64,000 nt of DNA from Myxococcales bacterium (GTDB lineage Bacteria; UBA10199; 2-02-FULL-44-16; JAAZCA01), in NCBI GenBank assembly GCA_012513515.1, contig JAAZCA010000031.1:1-64000 (forward strand), in the 5' to 3' direction. The notes under the pieces are model-generated. The model had not been told where the DNA came from and made no database searches. It saw only the letters and a program-made list of their open reading frames with translations. This document shows positions 27,899 to 36,139 of the stretch, piece by piece; the first letter of the stretch is position 1, and the number at the start of each line of letters is the position of its first letter. The translations under genes were made by a program, and so were the position numbers.

Positions 27899-27935
27899 CT
27901 TTGGGAACTCTCCCTTTGCTTGCTCTCTGTTATTG

Positions 27936-27963
27936 TTATCGACAGGAGGGCGGCTGAAGTTGC
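27936..27963 (-). promoter_or_regulatory. Variant GCAACT-N16-CGATAA promoter before the 88-aa ORF
   Basis: On the minus strand GCAACT (27963-27958) and CGATAA (27941-27936) are 16 nt apart, one more than in the five exact copies. Position relative to the ribosome site and start codon is sensible. Confidence 0.45.
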
Positions 27964-27985
27964 TAGGAAAATCAAAGTGTTCTAT

Positions 27986-28021
27986 CTTCCGGGGAGACAA
28001 ATGGCTTATCTCCCCAATTGG
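27986..28021. repeat. Palindromic repeat P
   Basis: CTTCCGGGGAGACAAATGG and CTTATCTCCCCAATTGG match the palindrome at 25133. A further half copy (ACCGTTTGTCTCCCCCGAAG, 28054-28075) lies within the next gene's last codons. Confidence 0.65.
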
Positions 28022-28027
28022 AGGGGC

Positions 28028-28858
28028 TTAAAACGCCTTCTTTTTGGAATAGGTACCGTTTGTCTCCCCCGAAGAGAACTTGGCTATGAATGATGAAGGG
28101 TCCATGTCGCTTCTTATGCCGAGGCGGGTTAGGGAAAAATCATATTTTACCGGATCTTCCGGGGAAAATTCACGAAGAGAGGCGGTGATCTCAGCGGCGG
28201 TCTTGAAATCGGCGCTTTTTCTCGATGTAAAGCCGATTGAGGAGCATATCCTGTACATATGCGTATCGAGGGGAATGATCAGCTTCGAGGGGGGAATTCC
28301 TCTCCAAAAACCGGGATCGACCTCATCACACCTCACCATCCACCTCGCAAAGAGGTTCAATCGTTTGCAGGCGCTCCCCGAAATCGGCGAAGGAAGAAGA
28401 TATCCAAGCGGTTTTTCAGCCAATTTATTCATGTTATCGACAAATTTTGCCATAGCCGCGGAGATATCCGCCGCAGAAGCCGAAAAACCATCGCAAAAGC
28501 ATCCCTCCAGAGATCCAAACCTCTCCACCGCTCCCTTTACTGCAAATAGCATAGATGCAATTTCATCCCCAGTCGTAAAACGATGTTTAAAGTCCTTAAA
28601 AAGCATTCTCATCGACTTAAAATTGTTATTTTCAATAAAATTTGACGGATTTTTAACCAAATTTAGGACTTTTTCGACACTTTTTAATATCTGCGCTACC
28701 CTGCCATATGCAAGCGAGGACGCAATGAGAGCGACGATCTCTCTATCGACCCCTTCACTGTAGTTGTACAAAAACTGAAGCGGATCAGGGGAGACGTATT
28801 CCCGCCGATTTAGACGGCAGTAGAGCTCATCGAGATCCTTTTTCGATATCATGGACAT
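28028..28858 (-). CDS. TIGR02757/DUF2400-family protein
   Basis: A 276-aa conserved bacterial protein. Family hallmarks are the N-terminal YVSPDPLQFLYNYSEGVDREIVALIASSLAYGRV and the C-terminal PSKLIIPLDTHMYRICSSIGF with LTRLGIR. The fold resembles helix-hairpin-helix DNA glycosylases, but no activity is established. The ending GETNGTYSKKKAF is encoded by a copy of the palindromic repeat P, so the C-terminus has probably been altered by repeat insertion. Confidence 0.85.
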   Translation of the reverse strand: MSMISKKDLDELYCRLNRREYVSPDPLQFLYNYSEGVDREIVALIASSLAYGRVAQILKSVEKVLNLVKNPSNFIENNNFKSMRMLFKDFKHRFTTGDEIASMLFAVKGAVERFGSLEGCFCDGFSASAADISAAMAKFVDNMNKLAEKPLGYLLPSPISGSACKRLNLFARWMVRCDEVDPGFWRGIPPSKLIIPLDTHMYRICSSIGFTSRKSADFKTAAEITASLREFSPEDPVKYDFSLTRLGIRSDMDPSSFIAKFSSGETNGTYSKKKAF

Positions 28859-28950
28859 TGATATGCCTCATACTAGGAATTACTCCTGATAAACAAGTAT
28901 TTTTTAGAGGAGAGGTGCCCTTTCTGTCCTATGAGGGAAAAGGGAAAAGG

Positions 28951-28977
28951 GCAACTAATTTGAAAAATTGACGATAA
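28951..28977 (+). promoter_or_regulatory. GCAACT-N15-CGATAA promoter before the 234-aa gene
   Basis: GCAACT (28951-28956), a 15-nt spacer and CGATAA (28972-28977, preceded by GA) lie 23 nt before the ATG at 29000, in the divergent gap with the DUF2400 gene. Spacing and boxes match the copies at 7913, 46681, 61333 and 61409. Confidence 0.65.
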
Positions 28978-28999
28978 CCATACCGGAGGAGTTCGCTAA

Positions 29000-29704
29000 A
29001 TGCCGCCAAAAATCAATATCAAAAGGAGTCTGCTCGGCGGATTGGTCCCCAATGAGTTTCAAACCGACGTGGCCCATATGGTCGATTTCGCTCATAACGG
29101 CCTCCCTTTACAGCTCATCCGAAGTGGAGAGCCGGTCGAGCCGATACATCAAGATCATAAGATAGCGAAACACAACAACTGCAACGGCAAGGAGGAGTGT
29201 CTCGCCGATCACTATTTCGGAAGTTTTTTCGATGTGAAAATCGGAATATCCGAACCGCCCCCCAGAATCGCAGCCGCAATCTTTGAAGATAGGACAACGG
29301 CCCTGAAAACCACCGAAAGATACCCAAAAAGCTACATCGAATCGTTGATGATCTGCCCGAGGCCTGCGGCGTTTAACACCGGCGCACACAGGATCGTGGT
29401 AGTCTTCTGGACCTCAGCTGAAAGATTTGCCGCGGCCTTCGAGGAGGGGGGGAGCCCTCTTCGCCCCAAAGATGAAAACTTCTTCGTTGACGGCCTGACT
29501 CCCAAGGCGGAGGAGATGCTCCTAAACCCTATATTCATAGAAAATCAACTTCTCCCCTCCATCGTCGAGGCGATGACGGGCCAGCAACTTTTCAAGGATG
29601 CACATAATTTCTTAATAAAAGTAAACAATCCCTCCAAGAATTCAGGCCACACCGGTCACTGGTTTGAAGGGTGCCGCCCTTCTAACTTGATGTATAAATA
29701 TTAA
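29000..29704 (+). CDS. Unknown 234-aa protein
   Basis: No family recognised. The ATG has a GGAGGAG ribosome site 9-10 nt upstream and a promoter motif shared with other unknown genes, so it is a real gene. It is soluble, without a signal peptide or membrane segment. Mixed composition includes His/Cys spots (KHNNCNGKEEC near residues 57-67) and a central strand-like HRIVVVFWTSAERF. A glycine/histidine-rich tail (SGHTGHWFEGC) ends it. Nothing indicates a catalytic function. Confidence 0.7.
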   Translation: MPPKINIKRSLLGGLVPNEFQTDVAHMVDFAHNGLPLQLIRSGEPVEPIHQDHKIAKHNNCNGKEECLADHYFGSFFDVKIGISEPPPRIAAAIFEDRTTALKTTERYPKSYIESLMICPRPAAFNTGAHRIVVVFWTSAERFAAAFEEGGSPLRPKDENFFVDGLTPKAEEMLLNPIFIENQLLPSIVEAMTGQQLFKDAHNFLIKVNNPSKNSGHTGHWFEGCRPSNLMYKY

Positions 29705-29746
29705 AAGACCGTGCTACAGTTTGATAGCTCGATAAAAAGTAACCGC

Positions 29747-29818
29747 CATGACTGGTGACTGGTAAGCGGTCGGAACCCCGCGGTAGCGGCGGCTTAAATC
29801 ATGCGGGAATGACGGCGT
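29747..29818. repeat. Mosaic intergenic repeat copy
   Basis: CATGACTGGTGACTGGTAAG followed by the 44-bp core TCGGAACCCCGCGGTAGC...CATGCGGGAATGAC (29770-29813). The same core lies at 51561, and inverted at 42088 and 60672. Confidence 0.8.
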
Positions 29819-29835
29819 AACAAAAACCTGCGCCA

Positions 29836-32493
29836 TTAACGAGGTTTTTTAGGATTCGCGCCCATGATCCTATTCGCCCAAGATTGTGTGCGTTCTATAA
29901 AGCGCCTTTCTACTCCATCAGCAGATACGATTTGAAGAGAACCCACACCTTTGATCTTCATCTTGGATCTTATGATCTTCTCAACGTTATCCCTGCTCAT
30001 GCCCCCAGTAAGTGGGATCCTCACCTTGAACTTCCCTGTCGGGGTATCTTCTAAATCACACCAGTCTATCTTCACGCGATCATTTAACAGAGCTTCGAGC
30101 ACGCTTTGCATAACTCCCTTATCTGCAAATTCTGTTCTCTCGACCACAACATCCATAAATGTGACTTTGCCCACGTAGGGAGGGGGGGTGCCCCTGTAGG
30201 AATCCTCGAGCGTGGAGAAAAATTCGTCCACCGCCTCCAACTTGCTAGGCTCGTCGATAGGCATCTCGAATTCAAGCAAGGCCTGCTGTGATTCTCCAAC
30301 CCTTTCGAATTTTACGGATGAAAAAGAAAGCCCGTAGTCAAACGCCGACAAAAGTATGTTTTTGAGAAGCGATGAGTCGTGACGAAGGAGAAGTCTGGCC
30401 GAAACTTTTTCGTTACGATCGTAACGCGTAAAAAGTATCGAATTCGCCATTATCCTGCTCTTGACTTCGTTGACAAAATCCTGCCGCCAAGCTCCAGAAG
30501 TTTTAGAAATTTCAGAAGCTTTACGAAAAGCCCCAAGCGTTATAAAGAACTCTTCCTCAGTTTTGAATCCCAATCTGCGATAGAGACGCTCAAACGAAAA
30601 AAGGAAGGTCGGGCTGGCAGTCCCAAACTTCCTTCCCCCCTGTGAATTTATGAGCTCCTCCTTCACCTCGGATGATATCCTAGCCAGCTCAGCCTTGCCA
30701 TGTCCGGAAAGGTACTCCTTATTTATCTTTCTGGGATCAAGCGAGAAATTCTTCTCTGCGACGGTTGCAGCATATAACATCATCGCCCTGGCGTAGGGGG
30801 TTTTCACAATATGGATCCTTGTGGGAAATATAGAATGGCCCCTCGTTTGGAAATCGAACCTCTGACCGGATTCGATACGGGACTCAAGTTTTTTGGACGA
30901 ACCTTCCAAAAAACCCACATCGGCATAGAGAGCGGAAAATGCGTCCCTCGCAAAGGCGGCGTCAAGCAGGGATGGTTTTCTATCTTGGCTGCCGGTAACG
31001 ATCTTCAAAATCTTTCCGTTGGAGTCATCGATGACGAAAAAAGTTCCGGACGAATGAATCCCATCTTTTTTCGCTTTAAACAGGGTTCTGGGAGGGTCTA
31101 TGTCCGACGAGGTCGTTAGCTGCACCGTTTCCCCTGTTTTATAAGCGCCATGAGCTGCGGAACCGAACTCGGCATTCATGTGCATGGCCGACGTTCTTAC
31201 CTGTACCTCCAGGAGATATCCGCTGGAATCCTTATAATAGGCGTGTAGGGACTTATACCCGTTTGCCTTTTGTTTAACATAGATGTAGTCGTCGTAATGC
31301 TCAGGTAGATACTCCCAGCCGCGGGCGGTGAAATAAGCTTTGACCTCCTCCATCGCCTCGTAGCACATTTCGTCGCGATCGTCATTTATTATGATCCTAA
31401 TTCCGTTGGTATCGCGGTTATTCCCCTTCTTATCACGTCTGACACGGGCACTGACAGTTGTCTTCATGCGATGCTCGATATAGTGACCGATGCCTTTAGC
31501 ATCCAAAGCATCCCTGAGCTCCCTTGAAATTTCTTCCAGCCTGGCATTGGACGATCTCCTATCCATGCCGACCTGCTTGCGGAGATGTTCTTCCATTTCC
31601 TCGTAAGAGAATGGCTCCAGATGCCGGAATGCGACGTCCTCGAGGGTTCCTCCATCCTGGCTAAAACCGAAATATTTCAGTATCTGCGATGTGACGAAAC
31701 GAGATCGCTGCATCTTCTCCTCGCTCTCGCGGTCGAGGCCGGAAGAAGGGCGCTGAGATAAAAGCCCTGCGTCGACTGTGTCCTGAGCCGCGAGAAGCAT
31801 CAACTCCTCGTGGCTGTTCGAAATCGCGAATAGAAGGCTCATGAGACGGCCGTACTGATTCTTGTCAGACCAGTCGCAGGTAAAGGATTTTGTCCTCTCG
31901 AGCTGGCTCAGTAATTTTTTAACCTCCGATTTACCATTCCCGGAGATAGAATAATCCTTCTTTCCGGAGATCAGCGCGGCGGCGATCGCGGGAGTGGAGG
32001 AGTCCCAGCTGGCGAGTAAAAACGCACATCGCAAATTTCTTATTTGGCTATCGGTGGAAAGAGTGGAAAGGTTATCAAGCGCACTTCTGACAAGTTTGAG
32101 GTCCTTATGCCCCAGCTTTTCGAGCCGTTCGAGGAGCTTCTTTTTCGGCTCAGAGGTATCATCGGGATCATGGTCAGGAAAACCATAAAGCCCCGCAAAA
32201 ATCTCTGAGGACTTCAATGCAGCGCTGGCAGCGGCATCGCCGGAGGAAAAGATCGCAGCCCCGGATCCCGCATCGCCTGCAAAGGCCATCGCGTGAGATG
32301 GAGCAAAGATTGATCCGGCGGAAATGCCATGCGGCGCACCATGAGCGAACCTTTTGCAAAAATTTTTAACCTGGCAAATGGTGAAAACTGGAGCGCTTGA
32401 GCTCCCAGCCTGCCCGGCGAAAGCCACAGGAGCGAAAGAGGCAGGCGTTGCGGCAAAAGGAAAATTAAAAGGCTTAAGCACAGGAAAACGCAT
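29836..32493 (-). CDS. Degenerate long RelA/SpoT homolog
   Basis: An 885-aa protein. The ppGpp synthetase domain is at about residues 335-450: RDTNGIRIIINDDRDE, ANGYKSLHAYY, and EVQVRTSAMHMNAEFGSAAHGAYK with the catalytic Glu of EVQVRT. Before it a helical region (about 165-290, ending EDVAFRHLEPFSYEEM) aligns with the RSH hydrolase/linker, but the HDxxED and ADRLHNMR hydrolase motifs are absent, so hydrolysis is unlikely. A TGS-like region follows (about 460-570). The N-terminus is low-complexity Ala/Gly/Ser. I start at ATG 32493 (AGGGG 4 nt upstream); the open frame to 32712 runs into intergenic repeat. Product could be (p)ppGpp or another alarmone. Confidence 0.75.
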   Translation of the reverse strand: MRFPVLKPFNFPFAATPASFAPVAFAGQAGSSSAPVFTICQVKNFCKRFAHGAPHGISAGSIFAPSHAMAFAGDAGSGAAIFSSGDAAASAALKSSEIFAGLYGFPDHDPDDTSEPKKKLLERLEKLGHKDLKLVRSALDNLSTLSTDSQIRNLRCAFLLASWDSSTPAIAAALISGKKDYSISGNGKSEVKKLLSQLERTKSFTCDWSDKNQYGRLMSLLFAISNSHEELMLLAAQDTVDAGLLSQRPSSGLDRESEEKMQRSRFVTSQILKYFGFSQDGGTLEDVAFRHLEPFSYEEMEEHLRKQVGMDRRSSNARLEEISRELRDALDAKGIGHYIEHRMKTTVSARVRRDKKGNNRDTNGIRIIINDDRDEMCYEAMEEVKAYFTARGWEYLPEHYDDYIYVKQKANGYKSLHAYYKDSSGYLLEVQVRTSAMHMNAEFGSAAHGAYKTGETVQLTTSSDIDPPRTLFKAKKDGIHSSGTFFVIDDSNGKILKIVTGSQDRKPSLLDAAFARDAFSALYADVGFLEGSSKKLESRIESGQRFDFQTRGHSIFPTRIHIVKTPYARAMMLYAATVAEKNFSLDPRKINKEYLSGHGKAELARISSEVKEELINSQGGRKFGTASPTFLFSFERLYRRLGFKTEEEFFITLGAFRKASEISKTSGAWRQDFVNEVKSRIMANSILFTRYDRNEKVSARLLLRHDSSLLKNILLSAFDYGLSFSSVKFERVGESQQALLEFEMPIDEPSKLEAVDEFFSTLEDSYRGTPPPYVGKVTFMDVVVERTEFADKGVMQSVLEALLNDRVKIDWCDLEDTPTGKFKVRIPLTGGMSRDNVEKIIRSKMKIKGVGSLQIVSADGVERRFIERTQSWANRIMGANPKKPR

Positions 32494-32503
32494 AGTCCCC
32501 TGC

Positions 32504-32530
32504 TTCTCGGCTTCCTGCAAAAAAAGTTGC
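32504..32530 (-). promoter_or_regulatory. Possible degenerate GCAACT-N15-CGAGAA promoter
   Basis: On the minus strand GCAACT followed by T6 (from 32530) has the exact 15-nt spacing to CGAGAA (32509-32504), one mismatch from CGATAA. The start would leave only about 4 nt before the chosen ATG, so either the site is fortuitous or the RSH-like gene starts further in. Confidence 0.25.
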
Positions 32531-32680
32531 GTACTTCTTTCGGGGAGGCAAACGATTCGCGCCACTATAAAAAAGATACATATCAGCGACTTAACCGGTT
32601 CGGCCAGTCCATGCAAGCGAAAATACTTAAGTAACCTCCGAAAAATCAGCAAATTCAGAGCGCCTCTAAAAACCATGCGC

Positions 32681-32895
32681 TTGTCATCCCCGAGTGACGG
32701 AAAGGTCGTCATCCCCGAATGACGAGAAGGTTGTCATCCCCGAGTGGTATAATCGGGGATCCCGCAACAGCCGTGAAGTGGGAAAAACAGAAGCTAGAAG
32801 CTAGAAAAACCTCGCCTGTAGAAATCTCGCTTCTCGCTTCCAGATTCCAGCTTCTTGATGTTTTGGTCGATGGTCAATCGTCCATGGTCGAAGTT
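32681..32895. repeat. Mosaic intergenic repeat copy (long, inverted order)
   Basis: Three tandem TTGTCATCCCCGA-type units lead into GTATAATCGGGGATCCCGC, then AGAAGCTAGAAGCTAG, CTCGCCTGTAGAAATC, CCAGATTCCAGCTTCTTGA and GGTCGATGGTCAATCGTCCA. The second half is the reverse complement of the element at 41912, indicating movement in both orientations. The rest of the gap to 33082 has no gene that I can see. Confidence 0.85.
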
Positions 32896-33082
32896 ATTGT
32901 TGCCTCTAGCTTTTCAGAGGTTCCTTAAAGGATCAAAAGAAACAAAATCACAAACGAACAGCTTATTGCCTTGCCATGACGCGCTGCGTGGAATAGTCTG
33001 TGGGCATTCAAATTCGCTCTTTCATAAAGTTGCCCGCAAAATGTCCATTCTCCTTTGAACCGAATAAAACGAGGGAGGGGTT

Positions 33083-33565
33083 ATGTATTGTGGGGGAAAA
33101 GAATCGCCAAACGGAGTGCGCCTTACAAACACGCAGGTAAATGCGTTCACCAGATTTTTGAAGATTGGTTGGAATGTCGGTCACGAAGATCAGGGGACCC
33201 CTATAGATCTCTCGCTTTTCGATTCTTTCCACTCGCTGGATCAATACCGTTACTCCCTTTTCCCAAATCGCATGAAGCCATTTCAGTTCGGATATGATCT
33301 GGGCTATAAAAATTTTCTGGAAACAAATAGACGCGGATTCTTTGACAAGTTCTCCCCGGACTTCAATCTGGATGCCCTGCAACTTAGACAAAAAATTCCA
33401 TGGCCGATAGAAATAATTCTACCCAGCGCCAAGATACTCATTGGATTCGATTTCATGAATAAATATCCCAGCGAAAAAAGCCTGACGGCCATGGGGTGGG
33501 AGGAAGGGCAGCTCGACGACAACCTGAGCTCCGGCGTAGCGAAACAGTTTCAAATATCGTTCTGA
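33083..33565 (+). CDS. Unknown 160-aa protein
   Basis: No family recognised. A strong ribosome site (GAGGGAGGGG) directly precedes the ATG, and the frame ends 5 bp before the convergent TonB-receptor gene. It is soluble and aromatic-rich (FRLKIGWNVGHED, YRYSLFPNRMKPFQFGYDLGY, IPWPIEIILPSAKILIGFDF), with no signal peptide. It might be a phage- or toxin-related small protein; nothing in the sequence supports a specific role. Confidence 0.6.
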   Translation: MYCGGKESPNGVRLTNTQVNAFTRFLKIGWNVGHEDQGTPIDLSLFDSFHSLDQYRYSLFPNRMKPFQFGYDLGYKNFLETNRRGFFDKFSPDFNLDALQLRQKIPWPIEIILPSAKILIGFDFMNKYPSEKSLTAMGWEEGQLDDNLSSGVAKQFQISF

Positions 33566-33570
33566 AAATG

Positions 33571-35544
33571 TCAGATGTTGTGGAGCTTCATCCCAAGCCA
33601 GACGCTTCTGCCCGGCTCTGGAAATCCGAACTCGCTCATGTTATTCGCATCGATCACATTTCGCACCGACAGCGAGAGCTCAAGCCACTTGAAGGGGTCG
33701 CTCGTGATCTTCACGTCCCAGCGCTCGCTGGATCGGAGACTGGCCCACACCCCGCTTTCTGGATTAACATAAGGGCGCGGACCGGTGACGATCAGGCTGC
33801 TCGATACGCTGAATAGATCGAGTGGCTCCCATGCCACGGAAAATCTGCCTTTGTGTTCCGGCCTGTACTCAAGCTGACTTGCAGGATGTGAACTCGAAAG
33901 TTTTCTGGCAAAGAGGTACTGATACCCCATATCTATGTTCAGGTCGCATCCGTCGAATTTGAATTCGATCGCCACCTCCGTCCCGGCTAATCGCGCTCTA
34001 CTGCTATTTCGCAACTGGTAGAGATCCGGCGAGACAAGCTCCCTCAATATCATATCGTAAATCTCGCTATCGAACACGCTGATCCTGAAGGTGAGCCATT
34101 CTAGCGGAGTCACAGTCGCATCGAGCGAGAAGTTCCAGCCCTTCTCCGCTCCCAAATTCGGGTTTGGAAGATGCGATCCGAACGCATCAGCGAACCTCTC
34201 CTTCAGCGTTGGAAATCTGGCGCGCCTTGCAACGGAGAGACCGATCATAAAAGCATCGGAGGGTGAAAATTCGACTGCAAAGAGAGGGCTCACGGTCATC
34301 TGATTTTTAGTCTCTATCAGCGACGGAAAACTCTGTGGAATCTCCGAATCTATCTGAAGGCCGGTCTTTATGCTCCAGATCTCATCGAGCGCCCAGTTGA
34401 TCTGTGGAGATATGGTGACGAGCCAGCGTTCATAGCTGATCGAGCCTGCGGCGCCCTCGCTGCTCTCGGTATGCTTCTCTAGCCTGCCTCCAGACCACAG
34501 AAGCAGTTCTATCTTCTTCATCCACGGCGGGCTTATTACGAAAGCTCCCTGCAGTACGCCGCCAGCGGCGATGTCGCTATGGCGGGATGTAAATGAGCTG
34601 GGGAAACCTTGCGAACTGTATGAAGAATCGTCGTAGGATTTCAGAGTATTGTCGAACTTGGAAAGAAAGAGCGTCTCCTTGATCTGCATACGGTCGGAAA
34701 AATATCTCCCCTCGTGCGAAGCAGAAATCGTGCCCGCACTCCAGGGATCAAAACGCCAGAAACGCGGCCTAGATACCTGCGTATTCGGAGGAACGTAATA
34801 GTCCCCTCTAACGAGGTCGGCTGAAACAAGGAGGGTGTGATTTTGCACGAGCTCTATGTCGAGTTTGCCCCCACCATATCCCATTTGAACTTCACTGCCG
34901 ATTCGGTCTCCCCCTCCCTGAGTTGGAGTCGGAGTATAATCCCCGGAGAGCGGAAAGTGGTCCCGGTAATCGAAGCCGCCGTAAAGTACGTACCCGATTT
35001 TGCCTATCGTGTTGCTATGAAGAATCGACGCCCCTACCTTGCTCACCGGCGACCCATCGCCCCTAAACTCAAAATGCGGATTTTTGCTCGGCGATCTCGT
35101 GATGATATTGACTGCACCGCCGAGTCCGCCCGGGCCATAGCTTATCGAGCTGGCCCCCTTGACGACCTCAATTTCCTCCACCATGAAGGAGGGAAACTTT
35201 CCGAGGTCGAGATCGCCGTTATACGGAATGGCGGATGGAACCCCCTCTATCAGGACGGAGACCTCCTTCTGGTCGAACCCCCTCATGTAAAAAAGATGCT
35301 CGCCCCTAGTCCCGCTAACGACTTCCATCGATGGCAAATCGCCGAGTACGTCGGCAATGGTCTCTGAGCTCCCTTCGTCGATATCGCCTCTGTCAACGCG
35401 ATCGACCATGGTTCCCGCCGATTTTCCCGCTATCCCGGCAGTCACTGAGATGACGCCAAGATCCACCGGCTCCCCGGCGTACAATGCGGAATGGAAAAAG
35501 ATCATGGCAAGGGCCGCCATGGCTGTTCTTCCGGGAATATTCAT
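33571..35544 (-). CDS. TonB-dependent outer-membrane receptor
   Basis: A 657-aa protein with a signal peptide (MNIPGRTAMAALAMIFFHSALYAG), a TonB-box-like GVISVTAG just after it, a plug domain (IADVLGDLPSMEVVSGTRGE...FYMRGFDQKEVSVLIEGVPSAI...IEVVKGASSISYGPGGLGGAVNIITR), and a 22-strand barrel ending in SVWLGMKLHNI. Ligand class is not evident; the plug is cobalamin/siderophore-type. I prefer the start at 35544 because it yields the signal peptide, although no Shine-Dalgarno is visible; an in-frame ATG at 35640 adds 32 residues with no export character. No TonB/ExbBD is nearby. Confidence 0.88.
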   Translation of the reverse strand: MNIPGRTAMAALAMIFFHSALYAGEPVDLGVISVTAGIAGKSAGTMVDRVDRGDIDEGSSETIADVLGDLPSMEVVSGTRGEHLFYMRGFDQKEVSVLIEGVPSAIPYNGDLDLGKFPSFMVEEIEVVKGASSISYGPGGLGGAVNIITRSPSKNPHFEFRGDGSPVSKVGASILHSNTIGKIGYVLYGGFDYRDHFPLSGDYTPTPTQGGGDRIGSEVQMGYGGGKLDIELVQNHTLLVSADLVRGDYYVPPNTQVSRPRFWRFDPWSAGTISASHEGRYFSDRMQIKETLFLSKFDNTLKSYDDSSYSSQGFPSSFTSRHSDIAAGGVLQGAFVISPPWMKKIELLLWSGGRLEKHTESSEGAAGSISYERWLVTISPQINWALDEIWSIKTGLQIDSEIPQSFPSLIETKNQMTVSPLFAVEFSPSDAFMIGLSVARRARFPTLKERFADAFGSHLPNPNLGAEKGWNFSLDATVTPLEWLTFRISVFDSEIYDMILRELVSPDLYQLRNSSRARLAGTEVAIEFKFDGCDLNIDMGYQYLFARKLSSSHPASQLEYRPEHKGRFSVAWEPLDLFSVSSSLIVTGPRPYVNPESGVWASLRSSERWDVKITSDPFKWLELSLSVRNVIDANNMSEFGFPEPGRSVWLGMKLHNI

Positions 35545-35716
35545 AAAGGTGCAATACCCAATACTTCCAAAGTCCGCCGCGGTCAACCTGCCTAAAACGA
35601 ACTTTTCAACTGTCCGCCCTTTTTTACATAGCAGGAGCATCTAATCGCTCTATTGCATTTATAGCGCAAGTTTGACAGGATTCCTCGCGAAACCGGAAGA
35701 ACCAAGGAGGACTTAA

Positions 35717-36124
35717 ATGGACGACCATAGGAAAATCTATCTCTCTGAAAAGGACATGGAGAGGCTTAGAAACATAGTCGGAGAGCGGCAGCAGAGCAAG
35801 GAGCTTCAGCTCCTCGCCGACGAGCTGGACCACGCCATAGTACTTCCTCAGGAAGAAATACCGCCGAACGTGGTTACTATGAACTCCAAGGTCCTCTTCG
35901 AAGACGTCGACACCAAGAAGACCTCCGAAATAACCGTCGTCTATCCGCAGCACGCTGACGCAGCAAATCGAAAAATATCCATACTGGCACCGATAGGAGC
36001 TGCGCTCATAGGCCTCTCCGTTGGCGATACCATAGAGTGGCCCCTTCCGGGCGGAAAGAAAAAGACTCTACGAATACTGGAGGTGCTATATCAGCCGGAG
36101 GCGGCAGGAAGACGGGACCTATAA
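35717..36124 (+). CDS. rnk: Rnk / GreA-C-terminal-domain regulator
   Basis: A 135-aa protein with the GreA/GreB C-terminal FKBP-like domain but no coiled-coil: PPNVVTMNSKVLFEDVDTKKTSEITVVYPQHAD, then ISILAPIGAALIGLSVGDTIEWPLPGGKKKTLRILEVLYQPE. This is the Rnk architecture. Rnk binds RNA polymerase near the secondary channel and opposes Gre factors. AAGGAGG lies upstream of the ATG. It is followed at 15 bp by the antiporter gene. Confidence 0.9.
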   Translation: MDDHRKIYLSEKDMERLRNIVGERQQSKELQLLADELDHAIVLPQEEIPPNVVTMNSKVLFEDVDTKKTSEITVVYPQHADAANRKISILAPIGAALIGLSVGDTIEWPLPGGKKKTLRILEVLYQPEAAGRRDL

Positions 36125-36139
36125 AGGAAGCTCAGAAAA

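Noticed and set aside
27642-28031. 129-aa plus-strand ORF
   Set aside because: Low-complexity Ser/Arg-rich composition, no ribosome site; the minus-strand ORF with a promoter is better supported.
32493-32712. Longer N-terminus for the RSH-like gene
   Set aside because: The first 73 residues run through the mosaic repeat and lack a ribosome site; the AGGGG before 32493 is better.
33034-33067. GCAAAA-N19-CGAATA similar to the regulon motif before the 160-aa gene
   Set aside because: The spacer is 19 nt rather than 15 and both boxes carry mismatches, so it is not supported.
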